A stretch of 53,248 bases of DNA, from NCBI RefSeq assembly GCF_016811235.1, contig NZ_JAFBID010000037.1, positions 1-53,248 of the forward strand. The letters run 5' to 3'. The position numbers and the translations under genes were made by a program. This DNA comes from Microvirga arabica. Lineage in GTDB: Bacteria > Pseudomonadota > Alphaproteobacteria > Rhizobiales > Beijerinckiaceae. Positions 25,629 to 34,017 of this stretch are shown in pieces (the stretch's first letter is position 1; each line of letters opens with the position of its first letter). A model generated the notes under the pieces. It was not told where the DNA came from. It searched no databases and saw nothing but the letters and a program-made list of their open reading frames with translations.

Positions 25629-28600
25629 GGGGAGCGCGCAAGGTTTGTGCAATAAACCTCGGTACCTTGGACGAAGCGTGAACATTCCTCAGGTGAGCAC
25701 CCCTCAGGCAGCGTCTCGGTGGCGGACATTGCGGAGCGGACGCTGCTGCCCGGCTCCAGTAACAGCATGCTGCCAGAGATAGTCGCCGGTTAGGCTAATA
25801 TGCCGCCAGCCCAGTGGCGCGATATGCGTGAGAAGCTCATCCGGCACGATCCTGCCTTGAGATCGCAGATGCTCCACCGCTCGACCCATGTAGAGCGTAT
25901 TCCAGTACACGATTGCAGCGATCACCAGATTGAGTCCCGAAGCCCGGTAGCTCTGGTTCTCAAACGTTCGATCCGTGATCCGGCCCTGCTTATGGGCAAA
26001 AATTGCCTGAGCCAAGGAATTGCGGGCCTCGCCCTTGTTGAGGCCGACATGACAGCGCCGCCGCAGGTCCGGGCTCTCCAGCCAGTCGAGCGTGAACAGG
26101 CTCCGCTCGATCCTTCCGATCTCCTGGAGGGCGAGATCCACCCGGTTCTGGCGCTTGTAGGCACTCAGCTTCTTCAGCATCACGGACGGAGCAACGGTGC
26201 CAGCTTTGAGGGAGGCTGCCAGATGCAGCACCTCGTCCCAGCCTTGACGAACCATGTCGGCGCGGATCGGGCGGCCCATCAATGGCTGGAGACTGCTCGG
26301 CACCTCCAGGCCCGCCATGGTGGCCAGCCGCCGATCCTTCAGGTCCCGCAGGCGGGGCACAAACCGGAAGCCGAGGAGGTTGCACAGGCCAAAGACGTGG
26401 TCGGTGGCGCCGCCCGTGTCGGTGTAGTGCTCATGGATCGACAATCCGGTTCCGTGATGCAGCAGGCCATCCAGAACATGCGGCGCCTCGCTTGTGGTGG
26501 CCGAGATCACCTTGGTGTGGAAAGGGCCGTACTGATCCGACAGATGGGTGTAGAACTTCACACCAGGATCCGAGCCATACTTCGCGTTGACCTCGCCGGC
26601 TCCGGCACTCCTGCGCCCGGTACGGAAGAACTGCCCGTCTGAGGAGGACGTGCTCCCGTCGCCCCAGAGGGCAGCCAGCGGGAGACGTTGGTGCGCATCG
26701 ACGATGGCTCCGAGCGCTGCCTTGTAGGTTTCCTCCCGTAGGTACCAGGAATGTACCCAAGTGAGTTGAGCCTTGGTCACGCCCTGAGAGGCATCGGCCA
26801 TTCTCTCAATGCCCAGATTGGTCGCATCGGCTAGCACCGCCGCCAGAACAGCCGTTACATCATCGACCGGCCTGCCGTCGCGCAGATCCGTGAAGCTGTG
26901 CGCAAAGCCAGTCGCCTGTGCGACTTCGTTCAGCAGTTCGGTGATGCGGATGTTCGGAACCAGCAGGTCGAGATCGCGATCAAGCCGATCCGCTTCTGGA
27001 GGCGTGAGGGCCCGCAGTGGGGTCACATGGAGTTCCTCGCCACGAAGGGAGACACCCGGCACGGCATTCTTGCTCAGCGCTCGGGCGAACCGCTTCAGCC
27101 GCCACTCGAGAAGCTGGCTCCGCTCGGCCAGATACGCATCCGCATCATCCGGGGCTTTCAAGGTGGCGATCGCTGACGGGGCAGAGGCCGGAGGCAGCAG
27201 ATAGGTATCGAAGCGCTGGTAGTTGCGGGTGCCCTCGACCCAAATGTCGCCGGAGCGCAGGCGATCCCGCAGCACGGCAAACACGGCCGTCTCATACAGC
27301 CGCCAGTCCGGTTGACCCGCTTCCATGATCAACTGCTGCCAGGTCTTTGGAAGGAATGACGTGGGAGGCTTCTGAGGCAACTCCCGGCGACGGGAGCGGA
27401 GGCTGTTCCGGATCACGTTGAGCGCCGCAAGAACAGGGTTGAGCCGGCTGGTGCTGCGGAAGGTGAAGGCCTCCAGGAAGGGCAGTGCGAAGCGGCGTAC
27501 CGTCATGAACTTCGCGGCTGCCATGACGAGTGTGTCGCCATCAGCGAGTTGAGCCAGTTCCTCAACTTGCGGCTGGACTTTGATCAACCGGCTCCAGCCA
27601 ACCTCCTCATCAATGATCTCGAATGGATCTCCCCGCGTGGCGCGGGCAGTGCTCAGGGCCGTGATGGTCGAATGGAACAGGCGCATCAGGCGGCTGACTT
27701 CGCGACCTGTGGTCTGATAGGCGCGCTCCTGGCGTCGGCGGGCACGGGTGAAGAGGCTACCCACCAGGCGATCAAACATCGCGATGGCAGCGTCGGCCAG
27801 TTTCGCCTCGAGTTCAATGATCTGCGCTACAAGTGTCGTCCGACGCCGACGCATGCCGTATTCGTCAATCAGGAAGGCTGGAGCGACAGATCCCTCGCGC
27901 ACGAACTGCTGAAAGCGGCGTTCGTGGACCCGGCTCACGATCTCGGGGCTGATCTGGAGGGACCGAGCGAAGGTCAACCGCTCAAGGAGTGCCGTCATGT
28001 TGGAGGAATTGGGAGCTTCGGCGATATCGCGTAGCCAGGCGAGGGGAGTGCGCATGAGCGTGGGGTCATTCACCAGCAGGGCATCGATTGCCGTGAGCTG
28101 ATCCTCTGTCAAAGGAGCAAGAAGCGCCTGGGCAGCGCGCCTGCGGGCCAGGGCTCGGCCGGCACGGGCAAGCCGCTCGAGCCTGTTGGGCGCTGGCAGA
28201 ATGATCCGATGAGTGCGCAACCAGTCAAGAACTGCCTGAACAATCGCTACCCCATTGTCCGTCGCCCAGGCTGCTTCCGCCGCAACGTTCAGCATGAGCG
28301 GCCAGTCCTCCTGCACTGCGGGCCGCAAGTTCAGGCGGGCCATCAATTCGGCGGCATGATCGAGCCGGGTTTGTGGCCGCCGGCTGTAATCCTCGAAGAC
28401 GTGAGGTGAGACCTGAAGCTGGCTTGCCAGGAAGGTGAGCATCTCTCGCGGAGGAGCCTCGTTGAGGCGCAGCCCAAACCCGGGATACCGCAGAAGACAG
28501 AGTTGCACTGCAAACCCGAGCTGGTTGCGGGCACCGCGCTTGCGCAACACCAGATCAAGGTCGTCTTGGCTGAGGGTACAGTGCTTGATGATCAGGTGTT

Positions 28601-28880
28601 CCTGCCGAGGGACACCGAACACGAGTTGGCGTTCATCCTCAGTCAGCAAGCCACGTTGTGCCATTGTACGCCCCTACACAGCCCCGGCTTGATGATTGAA
28701 AGGAGGCCGGGGTCCCGGACGGGATTATGGGATTGACGAGAGCGGGGCACCGAATCCTGTTTGGCCGCTGTCCACAGAGTGAGCGGGGAGGGTAGGCCGA
28801 TCACGCTCTGCCCATCATCTTCTATGTTCCTGCTTTGTCCGGTTCACCGAGGTTTATTGCACAAACCTTGCGCGCTCCCC
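25629..28880 (-). mobile_element. Tn3-family transposon, copy 1 (tnpA only, 3,252 bp)
   Basis: Perfect 35-bp terminal inverted repeats begin GGGGAGCGCGCAAGG at 25629 and end at 28880, the canonical GGGG start of Tn3 ends. Only tnpA fits inside: no resolvase, res site or cargo is apparent. Left flank is AAACA (25624-25628) and right flank AACGA (28881-28885), so the usual 5-bp target duplication is absent at this copy. The copy at 46492-49743 starts and ends 20,863 bp later with every internal frame at the same offset. Confidence 0.95.
25704..28664 (-). CDS. tnpA: Tn3-family transposase, copy 1
   Basis: 986 residues, the usual length for Tn3 TnpA. The N-terminal DUF4158-type DNA-binding part (LTEDERQLVFGVPR, GARNQLGFAVQLCLLRYPGF) binds the terminal repeats. 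The catalytic C-terminal part shows the Tn3 DDE motifs around WGDGSTSSSDGQFF, HLSDQYGPFHTKVI, HEHYTDTGGATDHVFGLC and the late YWNTLYMGRAVEHLR. Tn3 transposases work by replicative transposition and fuse donor and target into a cointegrate with a transposon copy at each junction. No frameshift is present. The encoded protein is the same as that of copy 2. Confidence 0.95.
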   Translation of the reverse strand: MAQRGLLTEDERQLVFGVPRQEHLIIKHCTLSQDDLDLVLRKRGARNQLGFAVQLCLLRYPGFGLRLNEAPPREMLTFLASQLQVSPHVFEDYSRRPQTRLDHAAELMARLNLRPAVQEDWPLMLNVAAEAAWATDNGVAIVQAVLDWLRTHRIILPAPNRLERLARAGRALARRRAAQALLAPLTEDQLTAIDALLVNDPTLMRTPLAWLRDIAEAPNSSNMTALLERLTFARSLQISPEIVSRVHERRFQQFVREGSVAPAFLIDEYGMRRRRTTLVAQIIELEAKLADAAIAMFDRLVGSLFTRARRRQERAYQTTGREVSRLMRLFHSTITALSTARATRGDPFEIIDEEVGWSRLIKVQPQVEELAQLADGDTLVMAAAKFMTVRRFALPFLEAFTFRSTSRLNPVLAALNVIRNSLRSRRRELPQKPPTSFLPKTWQQLIMEAGQPDWRLYETAVFAVLRDRLRSGDIWVEGTRNYQRFDTYLLPPASAPSAIATLKAPDDADAYLAERSQLLEWRLKRFARALSKNAVPGVSLRGEELHVTPLRALTPPEADRLDRDLDLLVPNIRITELLNEVAQATGFAHSFTDLRDGRPVDDVTAVLAAVLADATNLGIERMADASQGVTKAQLTWVHSWYLREETYKAALGAIVDAHQRLPLAALWGDGSTSSSDGQFFRTGRRSAGAGEVNAKYGSDPGVKFYTHLSDQYGPFHTKVISATTSEAPHVLDGLLHHGTGLSIHEHYTDTGGATDHVFGLCNLLGFRFVPRLRDLKDRRLATMAGLEVPSSLQPLMGRPIRADMVRQGWDEVLHLAASLKAGTVAPSVMLKKLSAYKRQNRVDLALQEIGRIERSLFTLDWLESPDLRRRCHVGLNKGEARNSLAQAIFAHKQGRITDRTFENQSYRASGLNLVIAAIVYWNTLYMGRAVEHLRSQGRIVPDELLTHIAPLGWRHISLTGDYLWQHAVTGAGQQRPLRNVRHRDAA

Positions 28881-29225
28881 AACGACTACGCCCCGGGCTT
28901 CCTGGCAGCCAACAGGCGCGCAGCGACGGCCCGTGGCGGCGTTCCTGGCGATCGGTGGCCGATTGCACCCAACGCAGCCCGCCAGCCGTCCACGCCCTCC
29001 CCTGTGGCTTCAGTCGCAAAGTGTCCCAAAGGGAGCGAAGCTCTCAAAATGACAGTGCTTATGGGACACATAAAGAAAGGAATCGGCCTTCCTGCACAAG
29101 CCTTAGACCCAAACCCACAACTTGAAGCCGCCCTTGCACGACTCGAAGAGGGTTTTCGGCAAAGCCGAGGCGGTTTTGGCACCGACAACACGAAACGAGA
29201 TTCTGATCTGAAAGAGGAGTTGTGA
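28881..29225 (+). pseudogene. C-terminal half of a split plasmid gene (possible replication initiator)
   Basis: From the Tn3 boundary the frame reads (N)DYAPGFLAANRRAATARGG and continues through a Pro/Ser-rich linker, then VLMGHIKKGIGLPAQALD and LEAALARLEEGFRQSRGGFG to the stop at 29225. It has no start of its own and begins in mid-protein. The matching N-terminal half lies at 46094-46491 and ends FMFGN(E). Joined through a single AACGA the product would be about 247 residues and reads smoothly across FMFGNDYAPGFLAANRR. The tail is charged and helical. The next gene begins 2 nt beyond the stop. Confidence 0.8.
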
Positions 29226-29227
29226 GA

Positions 29228-29503
29228 ATGAGCGAGAGAACAGATCCGCAGTGGGTCGCACAGAACCCAAAGGAGGCCGCAGACCTGATCGACCAGCTAA
29301 ACCGCCGTTATCAGGTCATGTCAGAAGACTTCAATTCCGTCTCAGACGAATCCTGGCGGCTCAAGCAACTATGGATGCAGGTCGAAACGCTAGCCTTCGA
29401 GATGTGCCAGACCGACGATAACGAGAACCTCCACAAGCTGCACGATCTGATCACGAGCGTCCACCGAAAGCCCTCCAAGGAAGGGAACAGCAAGTTGGTC
29501 TGA
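29228..29503 (+). CDS. Hypothetical helical protein
   Basis: 91 residues from ATG 29228, about 8 nt after GAGGAG; a GTG at 29222 would overlap the previous stop. All-helical, acidic, with no membrane segment: residues 15-90 are dominated by amphipathic helices (KEAADLIDQLNRRYQVMSED, WRLKQLWMQVETLAFEMCQ). I do not recognise it. It directly follows the split initiator-like gene, so in the original plasmid both probably formed one operon with the WGR gene downstream. Confidence 0.6.
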   Translation: MSERTDPQWVAQNPKEAADLIDQLNRRYQVMSEDFNSVSDESWRLKQLWMQVETLAFEMCQTDDNENLHKLHDLITSVHRKPSKEGNSKLV

Positions 29504-29514
29504 GGCCGCCAAGC

Positions 29515-29772
29515 GTGCCTGACGAGTTCCGATCACCGATCAAGCATCATCTTGTGCTTCACCGGATCGACCCCGAGCAAGGAATCCGACGGTTCTACTC
29601 GATCATGATCGAGCACGACCTGTTCGGCACAATCCGGCTTGTCCGGAATTGGGGGAGGATCGGCACCAACGGCCAGGAGCTCGCCGAGATCTTCGAGACC
29701 GTCGACGCCGCCGGCCAGGCGCTCGAAACCATTGCGCGTTTAAAACGTCGAAAAGGTTATTGTGACTTGTAA
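29515..29772 (+). CDS. WGR-domain protein
   Basis: 85 residues from GTG 29515, 12 nt after the previous gene. The whole protein is a WGR domain: RFYSIMIEHDLFGTIRLVRN, WGRIGTNGQELAEIF, then a helix AGQALETIARLKRRKGY. WGR domains bind nucleic acid ends or DNA-repair proteins (as in PARPs and MolR) and are frequent as stand-alone genes on Rhizobiales plasmids. DNA binding is likely; the precise job is unknown. Confidence 0.88.
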   Translation: MPDEFRSPIKHHLVLHRIDPEQGIRRFYSIMIEHDLFGTIRLVRNWGRIGTNGQELAEIFETVDAAGQALETIARLKRRKGYCDL

Positions 29773-29789
29773 TCAAAGAAAGAGAAGCA

Positions 29790-30029
29790 ATGCCGGCGAT
29801 TGTTAAGCTTGACCGCAGCCAAAGTCCATCCGATCCGGATAATTTCATTTTGGTCGATCATAACCAGGATGAAGAGATCAAGACCGCCTATAAAGTAGAT
29901 TTTCAGGCTGATAATTCTGGCTTCCCGATCGGTGGAACGTTCTTCGCCCGAAGCCCAGAGTCGGCATTGAAAGAGGCTGTGCGGCTCGCTGAACTGTGGG
30001 GAATACCTGAAGTCAACACTTACGTTTGA
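29790..30029 (+). CDS. Hypothetical protein, 79 residues
   Basis: Starts at ATG 29790 after AGAGAAG. Small soluble alpha/beta-looking protein: FILVDHNQDEEIKTAYKVDF, then GTFFARSPESALKEAVRLAE. Less GC-rich than the WGR gene before it. No family recognised; probably the last gene of that short run. Confidence 0.5.
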   Translation: MPAIVKLDRSQSPSDPDNFILVDHNQDEEIKTAYKVDFQADNSGFPIGGTFFARSPESALKEAVRLAELWGIPEVNTYV

Positions 30030-30067
30030 ACACCAGGAAAAGTCCCGCCACTGGGCAGGCCTGAATC

Positions 30068-30091
30068 TTGCAGCTATCTTTCTAGCAGCAA
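30068..30091. promoter_or_regulatory. TAGC-type dyad, copy 1
   Basis: TTGCAGCTA (30068-30076) and TAGCAGCAA (30083-30091) form a dyad with one mismatch around a 6-nt centre. It lies between two convergent genes and shares its right half with the dyad before parA (CTAGCAGCAA at 32341-32350). Confidence 0.5.
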
Positions 30092-30092
30092 T

Positions 30093-30488
30093 CTAAACGC
30101 GCAGCTTGCGTATCCTGTTGACGTGCTCATGAAAGGCCGTAAGGTTCGGCCAGGTTGTCGTTCTGCCTTCGACTGTCATAGTGACCTGGCCGTTCGACAA
30201 GACCATGTAGGGAACGCCCTTGTAGTTCGCCTGTTGAGGCACGCCCGAGAACTCGAAGCCGCAATGCTTACAGACGATGGCGGCCGGCTTCACACTCTCT
30301 GCGCAGCGTGGGCATGTCTTAGAGGCCTCGATCGGCTCCACCCGCGACATCACCGCGACGGCGATCAGCGTCAACAGCGGCGAGATCAGGAGCGAGAGGA
30401 AGAACCAGCCAGGGCCAGAGCGCCCCTTGTTACTGGCGACGACCGCAACAAGGACCGCGCCACCAATCCAGAAGAATAGAAGCTCCAT
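30093..30488 (-). CDS. Membrane protein with a zinc-ribbon
   Basis: 131 residues from ATG 30488. Two membrane segments at the N-terminus (ELLFFWIGGAVLVAVVAS and WFFLSLLISPLLTLIAVAVM) are followed by a double-CxxC zinc-ribbon, CPRCAESVKPAAIVCKHCGF. The C-terminal 45 residues form a beta-rich domain (GVPYMVLSNGQVTMTVEGRT). This arrangement is common in small bacterial envelope proteins of unknown role. A TAGC-type dyad lies about 45 nt upstream of its start. Confidence 0.7.
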   Translation of the reverse strand: MELLFFWIGGAVLVAVVASNKGRSGPGWFFLSLLISPLLTLIAVAVMSRVEPIEASKTCPRCAESVKPAAIVCKHCGFEFSGVPQQANYKGVPYMVLSNGQVTMTVEGRTTTWPNLTAFHEHVNRIRKLRV

Positions 30489-30532
30489 CTATGCCCCCAC
30501 GGCAGTTATGAAATGCTGATCCGAGAACTCTG

Positions 30533-30552
30533 GCAGTTAGATATCTAGCTGC
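30533..30552. promoter_or_regulatory. TAGC-type dyad, copy 2
   Basis: GCAGTTAGATATCTAGCTGC is an almost perfect 20-bp palindrome with one mismatched pair, 45 nt upstream of the zinc-ribbon gene. Same core (GCAGCTA / TAGCTGC) as the other copies. Confidence 0.6.
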
Positions 30553-30579
30553 TACCCACCAACCTAGTCTCCTGCATAA

Positions 30580-30948
30580 TCAGAACGCGAATTGGCTTCC
30601 CATAAGAATCTTGAGGCCGTAGGCATATCCAACAAATACGAGTTTCATTACCTCATGGGCCATCGCTTCCTTTCCCGTCCACTTAGACGTGTCGGGCCCA
30701 GGTCCGGTGACGAGCGCTATAAGAATAAAGATACCTGCCGCTTGAAGAACGTTTAGCTGTGGTAGCCCTAAAGGAACGACGAACCAGTTCCAAAGCAGGC
30801 TCACTAAAAACCCATTATAGAGCGGTCCGATGAACATCGTGACGAACAGCATGAACGCCGCAGTCATAAGCAGCAGCTCTTTCCAATCGTCACCAAGGAG
30901 CCGGCTCATAATCCGGTCGGTGAGTGTCTTCTCTGTCATGAATAACAA
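30580..30948 (-). CDS. Hypothetical membrane protein
   Basis: 122 residues from ATG 30948. Two or three hydrophobic segments are visible: LLLMTAAFMLFVTMFIGPLY, NVLQAAGIFILIALVTG and, weakly, the C-terminal LVFVGYAYGLKILMG. No motif recognised. The DNA is less GC-rich than the parA region. A TAGC-type dyad sits about 10 nt upstream of the start, close enough to overlap its promoter or ribosome site. Confidence 0.55.
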   Translation of the reverse strand: MLFMTEKTLTDRIMSRLLGDDWKELLLMTAAFMLFVTMFIGPLYNGFLVSLLWNWFVVPLGLPQLNVLQAAGIFILIALVTGPGPDTSKWTGKEAMAHEVMKLVFVGYAYGLKILMGSQFAF

Positions 30949-30957
30949 GCCAAAATA

Positions 30958-30973
30958 GCAGCTATCTAGCCGC
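30958..30973. promoter_or_regulatory. TAGC-type dyad, copy 3
   Basis: GCAGCTATCTAGCCGC: arms GCAGCTA and TAGCCGC around TC. It overlaps the stop of the RHH gene and lies just upstream of the membrane-protein gene starting at 30948. Confidence 0.55.
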
Positions 30974-31280
30974 GTTCTTTTTCATAGGCCTCAATGGCCT
31001 TCTCGATCAGTTCTCCGAGTGTGATTCCATCGCGAGCCACGATCCGCTTCATCTGCTTGTGCGTCTCCAGCTTGATCCGCGTGGCGAATTGGTGCGTCCG
31101 GTTCGTGGCACGCAACGACCGGCCATCGAGTTCGCCAGGATCGTAGAGCCCTGGCGCGGGTAAGGAGGCCTGGAAGTTCGTCGTGAGGGCTTCCTCCTGG
31201 GCTTCCTCATTGACGGCGGCCGCGGCCGCCCGCGCCGTCCGTTCAGTGATCAATTGCGCAGCGCTTGGACGTTTAGTCAT
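30966..31280 (-). CDS. RHH-type DNA-binding protein, likely partition partner of ParA
   Basis: 104 residues from ATG 31280. An Ala/Glu-rich N-terminal part precedes a ribbon-helix-helix-like end: HQFATRIKLETHKQMKRIVA (a beta strand, then a helix) and DGITLGELIEKAIEAYEKER. Small RHH proteins encoded downstream of a short ParA (type Ib systems, as ParG or Omega) bind centromere repeats and repress the par promoter. Its start overlaps the preceding gene's stop, so parA, the Rap1a-like gene and this gene form one operon. The TAGC dyads are candidate binding sites, by inference only. Confidence 0.7.
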   Translation of the reverse strand: MTKRPSAAQLITERTARAAAAAVNEEAQEEALTTNFQASLPAPGLYDPGELDGRSLRATNRTHQFATRIKLETHKQMKRIVARDGITLGELIEKAIEAYEKERG

Positions 31281-31651
31281 GGTAAGTCCCTATTTGTATT
31301 TCCGCCGCAGGGAAAAGCTGATTCAAGAGAATTAAAAGTTAATCTAACAGCAGGGAGGTGCCTGACATGAGGGTTGTCAGAAATATACTTGCATACTGTG
31401 TCCCTTATCTGAGCGCCATTAGCTTCATCAGGGATACATATCTTAGAATTTGGCATATCATTTGCGATATAGTCCCATTCATGTGCGTCAACTACGCCGA
31501 GAACATACCTAAGAGCCGAAAACGGATCGGTTGTGCAAGTTTTATGAAGATGCTCCCCTTGAGTAAAGTATGCCAATGTCACATTAATACTTGAAGAAGC
31601 TCCTAACATTAACAAGACATATACGGATATTTTTGAGATTTTACTTATCAT
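31277..31651 (-). CDS. Exported Rap1a/Tai-like protein within the par operon
   Basis: 124 residues, overlapping both neighbours by 4 nt. A signal peptide (ISVYVLLMLGASSSINVTLA) precedes a domain matching the Rap1a/Tai immunity fold: GEHLHKTC, then YVLGVVDAHEWDYI, KICIPDEANGAQIRDTVCKY, NPHVRHLPAVRLTF and the typical AFPC close. Known members neutralise peptidoglycan-degrading Tae/Ssp effectors in the periplasm, though many genomic relatives are orphans. No effector gene is adjacent. The DNA is visibly more AT-rich than parA, suggesting a separate origin. Placement between parA and the RHH gene is unusual. Confidence 0.68.
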   Translation of the reverse strand: MISKISKISVYVLLMLGASSSINVTLAYFTQGEHLHKTCTTDPFSALRYVLGVVDAHEWDYIANDMPNSKICIPDEANGAQIRDTVCKYISDNPHVRHLPAVRLTFNSLESAFPCGGNTNRDLP

Positions 31652-32298
31652 AGCTTATCACCTAAGCGAGTAAGAACAGCATCGGCCAGGGCCGAGAACT
31701 CCCGGCCGGATTCACTCTCACTTGGCACCGGCTCACCGGCGGCCAGGCTATCAGCGACCACGGCACGATATGAGATCACCGGCGCGACCGGCTCCGTAAG
31801 CGCGGCCAGCATGGTGACGACCTCCCGCCCTGCCCCGGTTCGGCGATCGACGCGGCTAGGCACAACCAGCACATCAGGGCGGCCATTCCCGGCGGCCTTC
31901 CTATGCCGGCGAATGATTCCGACAGTTTCCGAGGCCCCGCGCACGTCCAGCACCGTCGCACCGGCCGGCACGAGGACGAGATCGGCCACCGCGATCGTAG
32001 CCCCGAAGGCGGCACCCATCGCGCCAGGCGCGTCGACAATCACGAAGTCCAAGCCGCCAGCCCTCACGCCCCGCACCCAAGCTCCAACGGCCTTGTCGTC
32101 GTCCGTGTCCAACAAGTGCGGCTTGACTGGAAAGGGCAGCCGGCCGTCCCCCGATACCGCCAGGGCGTTCGCCGCCGGATCCGCATCCATGACCGCGACC
32201 GTGGACCCGCGCCGCGTCAGCTCCGCAGCCAGGTTGATCGCGGCCGTCGTCTTACCGACCCCGCCCTTCTGGCTCACCAGTCCAATGATGGTTGTCAT
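31648..32298 (-). CDS. parA: ParA-type partition ATPase
   Basis: 216 residues, the short type Ib form without an N-terminal DNA-binding domain. Deviant Walker A KGGVGKTTAAINLA (residues 11-24), switch-I DADPAANAL, and Walker B FVIVDAPGAMG are all clear. It would segregate the plasmid using the nucleoid as track, with the small RHH protein two genes downstream as partner. A TAGC-type dyad is found about 30 nt upstream of its ATG, fitting autoregulation of the operon. Confidence 0.92.
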   Translation of the reverse strand: MTTIIGLVSQKGGVGKTTAAINLAAELTRRGSTVAVMDADPAANALAVSGDGRLPFPVKPHLLDTDDDKAVGAWVRGVRAGGLDFVIVDAPGAMGAAFGATIAVADLVLVPAGATVLDVRGASETVGIIRRHRKAAGNGRPDVLVVPSRVDRRTGAGREVVTMLAALTEPVAPVISYRAVVADSLAAGEPVPSESESGREFSALADAVLTRLGDKL

Positions 32299-32325
32299 CG
32301 TAAAAACGATTGCTCCAGCTGTAAG

Positions 32326-32351
32326 CTTGCAAGCTGCAAACTAGCAGCAAG
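32326..32351. promoter_or_regulatory. Dyad upstream of parA (TAGC-type, copy 4)
   Basis: CTTGC (32326-32330) and GCAAG (32347-32351) flank AAGCTGCAAACTAGCA; the right side CTAGCAGCAA is identical to the right arm of copy 1. It lies 28-53 nt upstream of the parA start. Confidence 0.5.
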
Positions 32352-32476
32352 ATTTCTGGCTGAGCATGGTTAATAATAAATGAAAGGCGGCATCGACTGC
32401 TTAAGAACCAACAGTTTGACATACATCCGCCTGCCGTCCGTTGCCGGTAGTTGAGACACCCACCACCGGGAACAGC

Positions 32477-32511
32477 AGAAGGGGAGAGGTGCTAAGCACC
32501 TCTCCCCTTCT
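32477..32511. terminator. Long bidirectional terminator hairpin
   Basis: A perfect 16-bp stem (AGAAGGGGAGAGGTGC with its complement) around the loop TAA. It lies just past the stop of the minus-strand gene ending at 32531 and behind the parA promoter region, so it insulates the two units. TCTTATT follows on the + side. Confidence 0.85.
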
Positions 32512-32530
32512 CTTATTAGAAGAGGTCAGA

Positions 32531-32833
32531 TTACTGACCGGGTTTCTTGCCTGCGGCAACATCGTTGATGGCATCGCCCACCGCCGCTCCCACAGCTGCG
32601 CCAGCATTGGGCGCGCCTACCAGTGCACCTGCGGCAGCACCACCAGCAGCACCAGCAGCGACAGTAGCTCCACGAGCGATTGGGGTGAGAATGGGCTGCT
32701 CGACATGCTTGTCGATGAAATTTCCCACTGTGCCGCGGAAGATGCCGCCCTTGCCAAAGAGGCCACCAGCCTCAGCATAGGTAGCGCTGCCCACCGTGAT
32801 GAGTGCGGCCGCAGAAAGAGCAATGAGCTTCAT
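32531..32833 (-). CDS. Small exported glycine/alanine-rich protein
   Basis: 100 residues from ATG 32833 with AGGAGAAG upstream. A signal peptide (LIALSAAALITVGSATYAEA) leads to GGLFGKGGIFRGTVGNFIDK and then an Ala/Gly-rich helix (AAGAAGGAAAGALVGAPNAG) resembling glycine-zipper segments, which insert into or span the envelope. No named family is certain. Followed by the strong terminator. Confidence 0.68.
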   Translation of the reverse strand: MKLIALSAAALITVGSATYAEAGGLFGKGGIFRGTVGNFIDKHVEQPILTPIARGATVAAGAAGGAAAGALVGAPNAGAAVGAAVGDAINDVAAGKKPGQ

Positions 32834-33050
32834 AGTCTTCTCCTGTTGCTAAGGACGTCGAACCAGCGGATCCGGCATCCGGTAATGAAGACACAATGCA
32901 GGAGAAAAACAGCGACTTCCGCAGTTCGGGCCAATCTGCCGGCTGGCTCACAGATAGAACTGAAAGGCAGCGCGCAAATCGGGGGTATTCTGCTGGTAGT
33001 GAAGCATCACCATATTAAGGTAGGAGTGATATCTCTTCTAGGAGGTCTAC

Positions 33051-33992
33051 ATGCCTGGTCGAACCGTCCCTTCTGAACATCTCAGGGAGTTCTTGAAGCA
33101 CCTTGAGCTCTATTCGTTTGAGGACATCTCGGACGAGTTGCGAGAACGAGGCGAGTCCGTCCATCCCGATACATTGAAGCGTATCGCAGAGGGTGAGGTG
33201 GCAAGAACACATCCGTTGGCCACTCTCCCTGCTGTTTTCTTCGATGTTCAGGCTCCGGAGTCCCTGACAGATGAGACCATTGCTCGGCAAGCATTCCTTC
33301 TCCATGAACTCATCTCAATGGCGAGCCGGGATGAACGTTTCGGCGAGCTTGGAGTCCTGATTGAGGTTGCTCGCTGCACTTATACAGTTCATCGGCCAAG
33401 CGCCTCGGAGATCACCTCGGCCATCTTGGACTACCTTTTGGCGCAAACGCACATCTTTCAAGTCAGGCATGGTTTGGCTGTGACTGACGATGAGGATGCT
33501 CGTCTTGAGGAAGAGGCAAAAACCCTCAAGAGAACCCTAAAACTGCTCAAACAGAGCATTGAGGGTTTTCGCGTCCATATGGACGAGGACAAACAAAGCT
33601 TTATTGAGTTTTTTCTTGTCCGAGCCTACGAGGCGCACCTTTATGCAGCTGATGCACTTGATGACCGCATGGTGCATGACGGCCAGCCCTCCGAGCTGGC
33701 CAACGCCCGCGCAAGTGCCAAGTGGCTTCACCAGATTGGTGCAATTGAACTCCTGCTTAGGAATGCCGAAAAGACAAAACGTGTCGTGGTAGCTTACAAT
33801 GCTGCTGAAATGTCAGGCCTCGCGGATGATAAGACGCAATGCGAGCAGGCATTCGATCTGGCTTTCTGCCTACACCCACCTGCACTTGATGGAACATGGA
33901 CCTTTCCCGGACTTTCAGCATCGCCATCCGCGATCGAGTATCTCCGCGATGCGTTCAATGCGGCTATGATTAAATTCATTGGACTCCAATGA
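33051..33992 (+). CDS. Hypothetical protein, 313 residues
   Basis: A perfect AGGAGG lies 6 nt before ATG 33051. The protein is soluble and mostly helical. Residues 20-45 could form a helix-turn-helix (FEDISDELRERGESVHPDTL), and a long coiled-coil-like helix spans about 150-175 (DARLEEEAKTLKRTLKLLKQ). The rest gives no motif I recognise. Less GC-rich than the neighbouring nuclease genes. A 40-codon gene follows 25 nt later and may be co-transcribed. Confidence 0.7.
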   Translation: MPGRTVPSEHLREFLKHLELYSFEDISDELRERGESVHPDTLKRIAEGEVARTHPLATLPAVFFDVQAPESLTDETIARQAFLLHELISMASRDERFGELGVLIEVARCTYTVHRPSASEITSAILDYLLAQTHIFQVRHGLAVTDDEDARLEEEAKTLKRTLKLLKQSIEGFRVHMDEDKQSFIEFFLVRAYEAHLYAADALDDRMVHDGQPSELANARASAKWLHQIGAIELLLRNAEKTKRVVVAYNAAEMSGLADDKTQCEQAFDLAFCLHPPALDGTWTFPGLSASPSAIEYLRDAFNAAMIKFIGLQ

Positions 33993-34017
33993 GCAGAATG
34001 AAACAGGAGGATCTGAA

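Noticed and set aside
25800..26642. A 280-codon + strand frame inside tnpA (and its copy at 46663)
   Set aside because: It is antisense to an intact Tn3 transposase and has no recognisable domain; its duplication only reflects the duplicated transposon.
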